DNA of 64,000 bases. It comes from an uncultured Verrucomicrobiae bacterium. GTDB taxonomy: Bacteria > Verrucomicrobiota > Verrucomicrobiia > Limisphaerales > AAA164-E04. The stretch spans positions 1-64,000 of the forward strand of contig CALSPN010000024.1 of the NCBI GenBank assembly GCA_943788245.1, in the 5' to 3' direction. Positions 41,229 through 50,391 of this stretch are shown here, in pieces. Positions within the stretch are counted from its first letter, which is position 1; each line of letters opens with the position of its first letter. Below the pieces are notes generated by a model that saw only the letters and a list, made by a program, of their open reading frames with translations, did no database searches and had not been told where the DNA came from. The position numbers were made by a program, and so were the translations under genes.

Positions 41229-42776
41229 TCACTTCCGTCGCTCTTTCAGAACCTGATCGATCAAATCGCAGGCTTCTTTGCGTAAAGCACTCTCTACCGT
41301 GATCCTTTGATCCATCACCAGATGTTGGTCTGTGCTGCGCGTGTAAGAGGGCCATGCCGGCTGATGATCAATATTTGGATTGCCGGATTTGGCGAATTGC
41401 ACCCAGTAATCCATGAATGCTTCTGAAAGCCTTCTGTCCTCAGGTTTTGGCTCTTCCAAATTGCCAAATACATATCCAATTTCGGCAGCATGAGCTGCCC
41501 CCATCCAACCCCACACAGGTTTGGTGAAGTGATACATCCATACCGGATTGCCATGTTGACTCATTGCTCTTGCAAATTCCCGTGATGGTTGCACAAACCA
41601 GGTGTCCGTGATCATTTGAACACCCACCTTATAGAGTTCGTCTTTGGATGCTGGGGCATAAAACTCAGCGATTTTTTTACCAGACTCGCCAAACTGTTCC
41701 AACATCGTGATCTGGTAATTGTCCAAGGTGCCTCCAAAGGGTTTGCTGGGCCCAAACATCGTTCCTTCATCTCGATTGGTTCCAATAATGATGGGGATAT
41801 CGTGTTGCTCGCCGGCGGCGTAGATCAAATGGGGTGCCTTGGGGAATACCCAACCATCCATCACTACGGGCCAGCGCTTCTTCATCTTCGCTGAAATTTC
41901 TTCCCCCGGTATGGCTCGCAGCTTTGCTAACACATTTGGGACTGGCGTTTTGAATAACTTTTGAACTTCCTGATTCCCCATGGATTCAGCGGGAGGCCCG
42001 TTTTCGTTTTCATTTTTCAGATCGCGAAAAATACTCGGATCGAGCCAGGGGCTTTGCAGGATCGCGCGATGAAACAGTCCTTTGGAAAGTGGTGTTGCTG
42101 TCAGTAGATAAACACTGGTTCCACCCGCCGATTCACCGAAAATGGTGACATTGTCAGGGTTCCCGCCAAAGTTTGAAATATTGTCCCTTACCCACTTCAA
42201 TGCCTCGATCTGGTCCAGAATCGCATAATTACCTGATGAATCGTGTGGTGACTCCGCTGATAATTCCGGATGCGTCATGAATCCGAGGGCTCCCAGCCGG
42301 TAATTGATCGTGACCACGACGACACCCCTTTGGGCAAGTTGTGTCCCGTTGTAGCCAGCCTTGTGCCCAGACCCCTGTGTGAAACCTCCTCCATGTATCC
42401 AAAACATGACCGGGTATTTTTCAACGTCACGCTTACGTGGCGTCCACACGTTTAAATACAAGCAATCCTCGCTTTGATTAGCATTTTTTCGTTTGCCACG
42501 CTGCAATGATTGAGGAGCAAATTGATCACAAACACGGACAGAAGACCATTTAGCGGGTGGCTGTGGGGGATGCCAGCGCAGATCTCCTACCGGAGGCGCT
42601 GCGTAAGGGATTCCCTTGAAAACTTCCACCGATTCATCGCGCGACTCTGTTCCCTGCACCGGGCCATGTTGCGTGAGGACAGCATCGGACGCGGTGACAC
42701 TGAAACTGATGAGTGCAATACAGCAGGCAGACAAGCAAATGAATTTTCGATATTGCATGTGAGCATCATAAGGCAA
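41229..42776 (-). CDS. Type B carboxylesterase (secreted)
   Basis: Intact 515-residue carboxylesterase/lipase family protein. ATG 42758 ('MQYRKFICLSACC') gives the signal directly; ATG 42776 is six codons longer. Diagnostic motifs are 'EVFKGIPYAAPPVGDLRWHP', 'EDCLYLNVWTP', the oxyanion hole 'WIHGGGFTQGSG' and the nucleophile 'VTIFGESAGGTSVYLL' (G-E-S-A-G). The catalytic His region is 'WGWMGAAHAAEIGYVFGN'. It cleaves carboxylic esters. With the neighbouring esterase and the acetylesterase-like fusion it forms a group of deacylating enzymes. Confidence 0.93.
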   Translation of the reverse strand: MPYDAHMQYRKFICLSACCIALISFSVTASDAVLTQHGPVQGTESRDESVEVFKGIPYAAPPVGDLRWHPPQPPAKWSSVRVCDQFAPQSLQRGKRKNANQSEDCLYLNVWTPRKRDVEKYPVMFWIHGGGFTQGSGHKAGYNGTQLAQRGVVVVTINYRLGALGFMTHPELSAESPHDSSGNYAILDQIEALKWVRDNISNFGGNPDNVTIFGESAGGTSVYLLTATPLSKGLFHRAILQSPWLDPSIFRDLKNENENGPPAESMGNQEVQKLFKTPVPNVLAKLRAIPGEEISAKMKKRWPVVMDGWVFPKAPHLIYAAGEQHDIPIIIGTNRDEGTMFGPSKPFGGTLDNYQITMLEQFGESGKKIAEFYAPASKDELYKVGVQMITDTWFVQPSREFARAMSQHGNPVWMYHFTKPVWGWMGAAHAAEIGYVFGNLEEPKPEDRRLSEAFMDYWVQFAKSGNPNIDHQPAWPSYTRSTDQHLVMDQRITVESALRKEACDLIDQVLKERRK

Positions 42777-42873
42777 GGTTCTGGAATAAACAATAACACC
42801 GATGCCTCAAGCCGACTCCTCACGCGCTGGTTGACGCAATGATTCTTTCCTGTGTGATCATTCTCGTATCCAG

Positions 42874-45297
42874 TTACTCGTTCAAAGAGATCAGTGCAGG
42901 CTTATCCGTCGAGGTCTCGATTGTCTTGATGGTTTCCCTGACAAGCTTTGCCTTTCCTCGACTCAGGTGGCGTGGGTAGTTCTTTTCCCCTTGATCAAAA
43001 TGAATGGCGGCGGCCTTTAATTGGGGCAGAATACGTCTTCCGTGTGTGCCATAGGATTTGAGCATTTCCATTACTTTGACGATGCGTTTTTCGCTGGCAT
43101 GCGCTTTTTGATTGAGGGCGTAATCTACCAGCAGTTCAATCCCCTCGTTGATTCTGTGCTTCGCAAAGAGTTCAAGCCCGCTCATGCGGATTTCGCTTGC
43201 GAACATGATGCCGCTGGGTGCCTTTTCGGCAATTGCCTGGTGGATAGCCGGGAGTAAGGGTTTGATTTCATCAAAGCCGAGGTTCTGGTAAACCGATGCA
43301 AAACTCCCTCGTGCGCGACCATCCTGATTTTGTAAACCGACACGAACGGCTTGCATGAGTAATTCTCGATCGACCCCTTTGAGTGATCGTCCGACCAGTC
43401 CACCGCGCCGGTTGAAAAGAGCAAAGGCAAGATAGCGGTGTTCCATCCCCCTTGGGTCCTTTTCAGGATCTCTCATCGCAAAACGTTTGAGCATGTCCGG
43501 AATGGCAATCTTTGCGGAGTCACCGATTCCAGCGAGGGCCTCGGCCGCAAGGATGCGCAGCCAGAGGTCATCTGCCTGCAGCGCGTTCAATAGGACCGAC
43601 ACTCGCGCAGTTTCATTCGTTTTTGAGGTAAGGCTCCCAAGTGCTTCAACGGCTCCATATCGGGAATCAAGAGTGGAGGATTTCAATAGTTTCAGGAGAA
43701 TTGGTATGAAGTCACCGTCTCGCCTTCCCAGCTCCCGGGCCGAACGCTTGCGAACCGCGGGCGACCAGCTGGACAGACCTGCGAGCAATTCCTTCTTGCT
43801 CCGGTGCTCATAACGGTAGCGATCCATTTCCCTGCCTGAAAGTCCGCTGCGTGTCGAAAAGTAATCCCTCCCAGCCGTAATCACCTCCTCGGATTCGGAT
43901 GCCGTCAAGGCCGGGACCGCGGACGGTTTCTTGCCGGTGATGTAAAGGCTTTTCATGGGTAAGGCATACGTCAGGAGGTAGGTTCCGGTATTATCCCAGT
44001 GTGTGTATTTATCATGCTCTTCTTCTCCGACGGGGGATCCCTGATACCGGAAGCTTCCGTCCCATCCGCGGGCGAGGTCGTAATACCATGCCTGTTCGCA
44101 CCAGTAAGCGCCGGTGCTCAGGGGACCACATCGTGCCACAGCGGGCATCGCCCACAGGATATTGAAGAAATTACCGGTATGCCCTCGTTCCCGCTCGTCG
44201 TAGGCCGCCATGCTCATTCTGGTGAAGAAGGTTGCTGCCTCGCGATCGCCGAGCAGATCGAAGAGTATGGCTGCCATGGAACATTTGCCATTGTCCTCAT
44301 GACCTGGCCAGGGGATGTGGTCGCCGTAAGGAATGGCACCCTTGTTCACATACCAACGCAGGAAACCGGCCGACCTGGTGATCGCAATATTCAGGTCGGG
44401 GTGGTGGACCCCGGCTTCACGTGCCAGGACCATGGAGATCGTCAAAGGAATACCGGGTGAGTTCATGCAACCGTATCCGCCAACTCTGCCGTCGGGCATT
44501 GCGAAGCGGTGTCCCCATGTGCCCACCAGACTCTGACCGCGGGCAGATTCCAGAGCCAGACGCTCGAGCCCGGGCATGACTGATGGATCCTTGGTTGACA
44601 TGGCATACTCAGCGAGGAACATGATCGCATACCCATAGTGCCAGGTCGCAAAGGCACCGACTCGATAATTGGCTACCTTTTTGGCATAGTCAGAAAGTAA
44701 GCTGCGGTACTCCGGCCTGCCACTGGCCAGCAGGGCAAGTGCATTGATACTGTTGGGAATCGATACCTTGTCCAATCCCATTCGCGCGATTGACTCGCAC
44801 CCGCGCTCGAAGATCTTCGCAGATTTCCGGCAGTGATAAGGGGCCGTGGAACTGTAGGTTCCCAGAACGGGAATCTTGAGGCTGACCTGTTCGGTTTCAC
44901 CTGCCCGCCATCGGGTGAGTTGGAGCATGCCTTCTGAACTTTCCTGCTCTGCCTGCATCACGGCGCTTGCAAACTGTATCCTTGCATCCCCTTTGAATGG
45001 CGTTTCTCCGACACCCACGATCACGTCATCCACTTCAAGGATTCCATCGGCAGGCGAACCCTTTGCCACTGTGGTGATCAGGATCTGGCGAGCATCTGCG
45101 GTGTGTTTCCATGCATGCATCCACCCCCGCGCGCCGGTAGGACCAAGTGTCCAGTCATGACTGCCATCGGGCTTGCCACCATGGGTGAAATCCGGGATGA
45201 CTGTTTTTGCATTCGCTCCGCTAATCGGAAATATTGAGACGGATAGGAACCATGCCGCAGCAGCGAAGATCATGCTGGCTAATTGCTTTAAATTCAT
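42874..45297 (-). CDS. DUF6288-type protein with PDZ domain and HEAT repeats
   Basis: Intact 807-residue exported protein. A signal (to about residue 30) is followed by 'VIPDFTHGGKPDGSHDWTLG' and 'PTGARGWMHAWK', then a PDZ-like loop 'TTVAKGSPADGILEVDDVIV'. A middle region of toroid-like helices carries 'FATWHYGYAIMFLAEYAM', 'HRFAMPDGRVGGYGCMN' and 'GHTGNFFNILWAMPAVARCG'. The last ~300 residues are HEAT-like ('SRYGAVEALGSLTSKTN', 'WLRILAAEALAGIGDSAKI'). These proteins occur in Planctomycetota and Verrucomicrobiota and have no known function. The middle part recalls alpha/alpha barrels of glycan enzymes, but no catalytic acid pair can be assigned. It is followed on the same strand by the carboxylesterase (97 bp). 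Confidence 0.83.
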   Translation of the reverse strand: MNLKQLASMIFAAAAWFLSVSIFPISGANAKTVIPDFTHGGKPDGSHDWTLGPTGARGWMHAWKHTADARQILITTVAKGSPADGILEVDDVIVGVGETPFKGDARIQFASAVMQAEQESSEGMLQLTRWRAGETEQVSLKIPVLGTYSSTAPYHCRKSAKIFERGCESIARMGLDKVSIPNSINALALLASGRPEYRSLLSDYAKKVANYRVGAFATWHYGYAIMFLAEYAMSTKDPSVMPGLERLALESARGQSLVGTWGHRFAMPDGRVGGYGCMNSPGIPLTISMVLAREAGVHHPDLNIAITRSAGFLRWYVNKGAIPYGDHIPWPGHEDNGKCSMAAILFDLLGDREAATFFTRMSMAAYDERERGHTGNFFNILWAMPAVARCGPLSTGAYWCEQAWYYDLARGWDGSFRYQGSPVGEEEHDKYTHWDNTGTYLLTYALPMKSLYITGKKPSAVPALTASESEEVITAGRDYFSTRSGLSGREMDRYRYEHRSKKELLAGLSSWSPAVRKRSARELGRRDGDFIPILLKLLKSSTLDSRYGAVEALGSLTSKTNETARVSVLLNALQADDLWLRILAAEALAGIGDSAKIAIPDMLKRFAMRDPEKDPRGMEHRYLAFALFNRRGGLVGRSLKGVDRELLMQAVRVGLQNQDGRARGSFASVYQNLGFDEIKPLLPAIHQAIAEKAPSGIMFASEIRMSGLELFAKHRINEGIELLVDYALNQKAHASEKRIVKVMEMLKSYGTHGRRILPQLKAAAIHFDQGEKNYPRHLSRGKAKLVRETIKTIETSTDKPALISLNE

Positions 45298-45412
45298 TAT
45301 CTGAGAGGGGTTTGTTTTCTAGTCTCTGATTGCAATCCTAAGCCACTCAGGATGACAAACAAGGATATCAATCGAAGGAATCAGTTGAGCTGTTGCTGGA
45401 GGTTCAGGGACA

Positions 45413-47095
45413 CTAATTCTCAATGAGTTCTATTGTAGCCCTTGCCAGTGCGTCACCGATCAGAAAATAACTTTCGGCGTTCCCGAACCAGTGGTGTCCG
45501 TGTGTGGTATTGGGTGACCGTTCCTTGGGGCGCGCAAAGGCGGTTGTTTTTACAAAAACGGCATTTTCTATGCGTGCTGTTCCGTTGCGTTGGGCTTGTC
45601 GGAAATCAGCCATATTCCCGTCCCTTTGGACAGGGCCGCCGTTGCCGAGTTCTCCGACAATAAACGGTAGTTGCGGCATACCCAACTCAGAGCGAAGATC
45701 CAAGGCAAGGTTGACCAGATGATCTGCATAATGAGTGATGGCGTCGCTTGCCACCATGTCATTCCAACCCTGCATCCAGATAAAGCCTGCAAGCTCGTAA
45801 TCGTCATGTTTGAGGTCTTCAAGTGCCGCATGGATTTCTTTAATCATTTTTGTGTAATACGGACCGACAGGTCCTCCCGAACTCGGCGGGCGGAAATCAG
45901 CATGCAGACTCTTGCCTCCCCATGCCGTTTTGATCAGCAAAACCGGTTCATCGAAATAGTCTCCAACAACATGGCCAAACTGAAGCTCCGGGCCGATGTG
46001 ACTATTACCGCCGTATCCTGTGTAGCCGATGGTCAGGTTTCCCTTACGCTGCTTTCCCTGGGATTTGAAGGATATCTGGACGTCCTCTCGAGAGGTCCAG
46101 TTTCTTTTTTCGTCTTTCAGATGTCGCATTTTTTCGGCGCTGCTGGAATGCTTCATGGACCATTCCAGATTACCCTTGCCACCGTTGTAAAACTCAGGAT
46201 GGTTCATCGTGACAACGCCCTGACCTTCCATGTTGGATTGCCCTGCGAGGATAAAGACCTTGGTTGGAACCTTGCGGACACTTTTTCCGTGGGGTATGTC
46301 CGAGACAGACGAAGCAGGGTTCGTGCTGAGTTCAGATGGATGCCCGGGATCGGTTTGGGGCCGAAGTCGCAGAATGACAGGAGTTCCGACATCGGGCAGT
46401 TTGTCACCTGCGACGTTCCAATACAGTTCCGTATTCACCTGGCTGTGGAGGCCGGGCAGGCAAAGCACTTCATCGCCGAAGGTTGAAATTGATATCACGT
46501 TTCCACTCCTGTCAGCCATGTAATGGTTAGGGCTGTTATTGTCAGTGGAACGTAAAATCGAACCAGCGAACAGGAATGTATTCGTTGAGAATATTTCTCC
46601 ATCCTCCTGCGTTATAAACTCGTTGATTGGTTTCTCAACCGGTTTGGCAGAGTCCTCATTATCGAACACAAGAAACACATCAACAGGGGCTCCGGATGGA
46701 GGCACATCCATCCAAACATTTTCCTCATCGTCGACTGGTTTTCTTTGTGCCGGGGAGCCCGCCTCGGCGCCCAGAAGGAGAAGTGCCGTATGAATATGTT
46801 TAGCTGTGCTGTCAACGGCAACAATCGATTCATGCTCCTTGGAGGCTTTTGTACAGGCGATCAACTCGAGCACTCCTTTTTTTAAACAGATGTAGGCATC
46901 AACGTCCACGCACCACTCCTCAAGGTTGATGCTTATGCCCTGTAATTCAGGAAGGTCGAACTGAGAGAGAGGTATCGGATTAGGAATGGAGCCGGAGGAT
47001 TGACCGCCATCTCCTGTTTGACTGGTTGCAGCTGTCGTCAGAAACGGGACGCCTGTTATCAGGAGTAAAAGTAGGGATTGAAAATAAGATTTCAT
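45413..47095 (-). CDS. YdjY domain fused to a sialate O-acetylesterase-like (SGNH) domain
   Basis: Intact 560-residue exported protein. After a signal (1-23) comes a YdjY-type domain: 'ICLKKGVLELIACTKASKEH' and 'STAKHIHTALLLLGAEAGSP'. From residue ~285 the SASA/SGNH domain begins with the nucleophile block 'KVFILAGQSNMEGQGVVT' (G-Q-S-N), then 'PVLLIKTAWGGKSLHADFRP', 'GFIWMQGWNDMVAS' and the terminal His block 'HGHHWFGNAESYFLIGDALA'. SASA enzymes remove O-acetyl groups from sugars. The partner YdjY domain has no known activity. The two stretches lie in one uninterrupted frame, so the fusion is real in this sequence. Confidence 0.87.
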   Translation of the reverse strand: MKSYFQSLLLLLITGVPFLTTAATSQTGDGGQSSGSIPNPIPLSQFDLPELQGISINLEEWCVDVDAYICLKKGVLELIACTKASKEHESIVAVDSTAKHIHTALLLLGAEAGSPAQRKPVDDEENVWMDVPPSGAPVDVFLVFDNEDSAKPVEKPINEFITQEDGEIFSTNTFLFAGSILRSTDNNSPNHYMADRSGNVISISTFGDEVLCLPGLHSQVNTELYWNVAGDKLPDVGTPVILRLRPQTDPGHPSELSTNPASSVSDIPHGKSVRKVPTKVFILAGQSNMEGQGVVTMNHPEFYNGGKGNLEWSMKHSSSAEKMRHLKDEKRNWTSREDVQISFKSQGKQRKGNLTIGYTGYGGNSHIGPELQFGHVVGDYFDEPVLLIKTAWGGKSLHADFRPPSSGGPVGPYYTKMIKEIHAALEDLKHDDYELAGFIWMQGWNDMVASDAITHYADHLVNLALDLRSELGMPQLPFIVGELGNGGPVQRDGNMADFRQAQRNGTARIENAVFVKTTAFARPKERSPNTTHGHHWFGNAESYFLIGDALARATIELIEN

Positions 47096-47631
47096 AAGTA
47101 ATATCGCCTCTTTGCCGGTATAGAATGACAGGAAAGGGAGCCCGCGACGAGACTAGAACTAGAGACCTTTTGTTCCCGACAATCGATCGCACTTGACCTG
47201 TGAGCCCCTTGGATCGAAGCGATCGCTTTCCTTTCCATGATAGGCTGGGCAGTAACAAGGGTGCATCCGTAATTGTCCATGAATTCAGGTCAATTTGATC
47301 CGCAAAGTCAATTCATGTTTTGGTTTTAGCTCAAGTTGATCCATCCAAAAATTTGTGAAAAGGAAGGTGAACAACTTGCGGAATGAAAGTCTTCTTGCCA
47401 GCTTCGCTCGCTTCGCAGGAGTGCGTATCCCTGGTCTGAATTTTGATCCATTGCTCGGGTGTTGGGTAATGGGTTTGTTTTTTGTTTGAACAATACCCTG
47501 CCTCCATAAACCGAGCAGGGGGCCTAGCTGGATTTGGTCATTTTTCTCTCGGTGCGTGGCATAAATACCGAAGCACCTTGGATATGGGAAAAGGCACGGG
47601 TAGAAGTCCCTCGTCAAGTCTGATCTACTTC
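47096..47631. other. 536-bp non-coding stretch
   Basis: Lies between the TPR-thioredoxin gene end and the YdjY-SASA start, both minus strand. A loose hairpin CCCTG...CAGGG with an inner CTC/GAG pair sits near 47506-47530, with no T run on the minus strand. No coding sequence or RNA gene is recognised. Confidence 0.45.
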
Positions 47632-50148
47632 CTATCTCTCTAATTCCGGCCGGCCACCATGGCTGCTGGCGAGTCTGTCTGCCGATGTGACTGGAAGTTG
47701 GAGCAAGCGCTTTGCTTCCTTCAAAAGAAAATCGGGATTGTTGAAAGGTTCGTAACTGATGTCCTGCCAACGGACCAAGCCGTCACCATCGATCAAAAAC
47801 GTGCCATGCAATGGTTGATTTTCAAAATCGTCGAACGCCCGGTAGGTCTTGAAGATTCTTAGATCGGCGCCAGAAACAAGCGGGAATGGGAATTCACCTT
47901 GAACTTGTGTGTTTTCGAGGAAATGCTTCAAGTCCTTTACCACCGGAATCTCTGCCAGGTCTTCCAGCTTAAAACTGTCAACCGACCTCTTCAGTTTCTT
48001 GACTTCGTCGGTGCTGATGGCGACCAGTGAAATTCCGGCGTCGATGAAGTCTTTTGTTCTGGGGGCGAAATTGGTGAGCTGCTCGACGCAATGCAGGCAA
48101 CTTTGGCCAAGGTAAAAGATCACCACGACGGGTCGGCCTCGGAATTGCTTCAGGCCTATCGATTCCCCGCTGGCATTTGGTAAGTTCCAATCTGGCGCTG
48201 ATGTAGGTGTGTAGCCCAGCGGACCAATGCTGTCCAGCGATGGACGTATGCCGACGTCATGGGAAAGCTGCCTATCGATTCGCCAATCGGATGGGAAATC
48301 AATAGCGGAGGCTATCTCCGAAAGTCGCTGAAACGGGGCATGCGTCAAGTCGTCGATGTCCCCGGAAATTTCGCGCAATTTGGCGAATGCTTCGCTCGCT
48401 TCTTTTTCCTTACCAATGCGGAAGAGAACGTCGATCTGGTTGGCCAATGGTATGACCTCGTTCTTTGCCGACTCGACCGCTTCTCCAGCCAGACGCTCTG
48501 CTTCCTCGTGATCTCCCGCGCGCAGGTAGAGTCTGGCGAGTCGATCCTTTGCGACGCCGCTGACTTGACCGAGCAGAGTCTTGGACGTTTCGGTCGTTCC
48601 CACCAATAACCCTGCGTATGCGTTCAGTTCAGCGACCGCGTTGTTGAGCGACTTGATCCGGTTGTTGAACTTTTTTCCAGCGGCAGCTTTGGCCTTATCG
48701 ATCTCGGCCGCCGGTTTCTTAGCTTCCTTGGCTTTTTTTGCTGCTTCGTTTTGGGTCTCAGTTTGTTCATTTTGCGCTTGGACCAATCGTCCCTGCAACT
48801 CCACAAGCTGGGCCAGAAGCTGGGGTGAGTCGCCTTTTTCGAAGTAAGCGACACCCAAAGCGCGGATGCGTTTGTCCTGTTCCGGTTTCAGATTCGTCGG
48901 TTCCAGATACATGGTCTCGCTGAGATGAATCAGCTCGTCCCACATTTCGAAACGCTGGAGCACTTGGAACATTCGGGTCCGTCCATACGAGGCGCTGCGT
49001 CCCCGCCTTGAAGCAGTATTGTATTTTGGGTGCCGTGGATGTTCGATCAGATTGGCGGCGATCGCCAGTGCGTCACGTGATCGGCCGATGTTGATCAGAT
49101 TGCGCGTCATCCATTCCTGATTGTGCGCATAGTTGTGGATCTGGTCGGGCATCACGCGATCACGCATCATGTGAGCGTGATCGGCTCGTGAGGATGCTTC
49201 CTGTTGCCAGACGGCGTCACTGTATCTCTTCAATCGGGAATAGATATGCCCGGGCATGTGCCACAGATGAGCGATGCTGGGGCCTGACTGCCCGCCTCGC
49301 GCAGCGGATTCCAGTGCGCGCTCGGGTTTTTCACGGTCCCATAGGTGAATTCGGTAATGATGCGCAGGGTGTATTGGGTTCAGGGCAAATACCTGATCCA
49401 GAATCGCATCGACCGCCTGGTGACTGGCAATGGGAAGATCCCCCTTGAACTGATATAGCCGCACGACCAAGAACGCTTTTGCCTCGATGTCATCGGGATG
49501 CTCGTGAATAATTTTCTCCAGGTTGCGGATATATTTTTGCTTGGCAGTCTTGGCGTCTTTTTTCTTTGATTTCAAATACTCGTCCAGACCGGCTATCCAG
49601 AGTTGTTCACGTTTGCTAATACTCTCTTTTCGTTTTACAGCCTCCTTGATGAAACCGATCGCCCGTTTTTCGTTCTCGAAATTTGCCATCGCCATCCCCC
49701 AGTAAGCCATCGCACATTCTGGATCCAGCATGGCCACCTGTCGGAAAGATCTTTCGGCCTCGAAATACCAGAAACCGTGCAACTGACCGATGCCTTGATT
49801 GAAGAATTGCTGGGCAAGTGCGTCATCCGTGGAGACATCAAAAGTCACGTTGGCTGTGCCTCCCATCAGATACGCCTTCTGGCGGGGACCTTCGTTGAAA
49901 GCCTCGCCGTGAAACGAGTGTCCTTCGATAACTCCCTCGGCAGCGCCTGTTTCTGCCGTCGATTCGTCTTTGGGTTTGTCTTGCGCTTTTTGAATATCCT
50001 CTGCTGAGACGTGTTGGGTATGCAGTGTTGCAGTGAGGATGAGCATGAACGGGATGAAGGCAGCAGCCCTGACCATGACAGGACGCGTCCATGGCTCAAT
50101 GCCTGCAGTGGTTGTTTTTTTCAAAAAGCTTCTCATTTCATTTATCAT
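47632..50148 (-). CDS. TPR-repeat protein with C-terminal thioredoxin/peroxiredoxin-like domain
   Basis: Intact 838-residue exported protein. A signal (about residues 25-50) is followed by 'FFNQGIGQLHGFWYFEAERS' and 'VAMLDPECAMAYWGMAMANF', the TPR signature of this PVC family. Further helical repeats and a charged coiled-coil stretch ('AKKAKEAKKPAAEIDKAKAA') occupy residues ~130-600. The last ~180 residues are AhpC/TSA-like: 'APDWNLPNASGESIGLKQF', 'GRPVVVIFYLGQSCLHCVEQ' with a C-x-x-C pair, and 'HGTFLIDGDGLVRWQDIS'. The domain suggests periplasmic thiol chemistry coupled to a protein-binding TPR scaffold. It is a single gene. Confidence 0.87.
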   Translation of the reverse strand: MINEMRSFLKKTTTAGIEPWTRPVMVRAAAFIPFMLILTATLHTQHVSAEDIQKAQDKPKDESTAETGAAEGVIEGHSFHGEAFNEGPRQKAYLMGGTANVTFDVSTDDALAQQFFNQGIGQLHGFWYFEAERSFRQVAMLDPECAMAYWGMAMANFENEKRAIGFIKEAVKRKESISKREQLWIAGLDEYLKSKKKDAKTAKQKYIRNLEKIIHEHPDDIEAKAFLVVRLYQFKGDLPIASHQAVDAILDQVFALNPIHPAHHYRIHLWDREKPERALESAARGGQSGPSIAHLWHMPGHIYSRLKRYSDAVWQQEASSRADHAHMMRDRVMPDQIHNYAHNQEWMTRNLINIGRSRDALAIAANLIEHPRHPKYNTASRRGRSASYGRTRMFQVLQRFEMWDELIHLSETMYLEPTNLKPEQDKRIRALGVAYFEKGDSPQLLAQLVELQGRLVQAQNEQTETQNEAAKKAKEAKKPAAEIDKAKAAAGKKFNNRIKSLNNAVAELNAYAGLLVGTTETSKTLLGQVSGVAKDRLARLYLRAGDHEEAERLAGEAVESAKNEVIPLANQIDVLFRIGKEKEASEAFAKLREISGDIDDLTHAPFQRLSEIASAIDFPSDWRIDRQLSHDVGIRPSLDSIGPLGYTPTSAPDWNLPNASGESIGLKQFRGRPVVVIFYLGQSCLHCVEQLTNFAPRTKDFIDAGISLVAISTDEVKKLKRSVDSFKLEDLAEIPVVKDLKHFLENTQVQGEFPFPLVSGADLRIFKTYRAFDDFENQPLHGTFLIDGDGLVRWQDISYEPFNNPDFLLKEAKRLLQLPVTSADRLASSHGGRPELER

Positions 50149-50391
50149 TGACTCGCTGTGGTGCAGGAAAATTCGATCCTTTCTTTTTCGAGCTACTTGT
50201 CAAGAACACAAACACGGCATCTCTCGAAAATAAGGGACTGATTTATCAATTGTGCATTCGAGCCACATGCTCGACAAAGTCTGGTTCGTCATTCAAATTT
50301 GTTGGTGGCTCGATACACAGTAAATAATACGCAAGCAGAGTAAAAGTCATTACTTAATGAGCTATTTTTAACAATCAACGGTAAAAAACGC

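Noticed and set aside
47285-47770. 161-codon minus-strand frame downstream of the TPR-thioredoxin gene
   Set aside because: Its first part is a shifted reading of the thioredoxin gene end; the rest has no protein-like composition.
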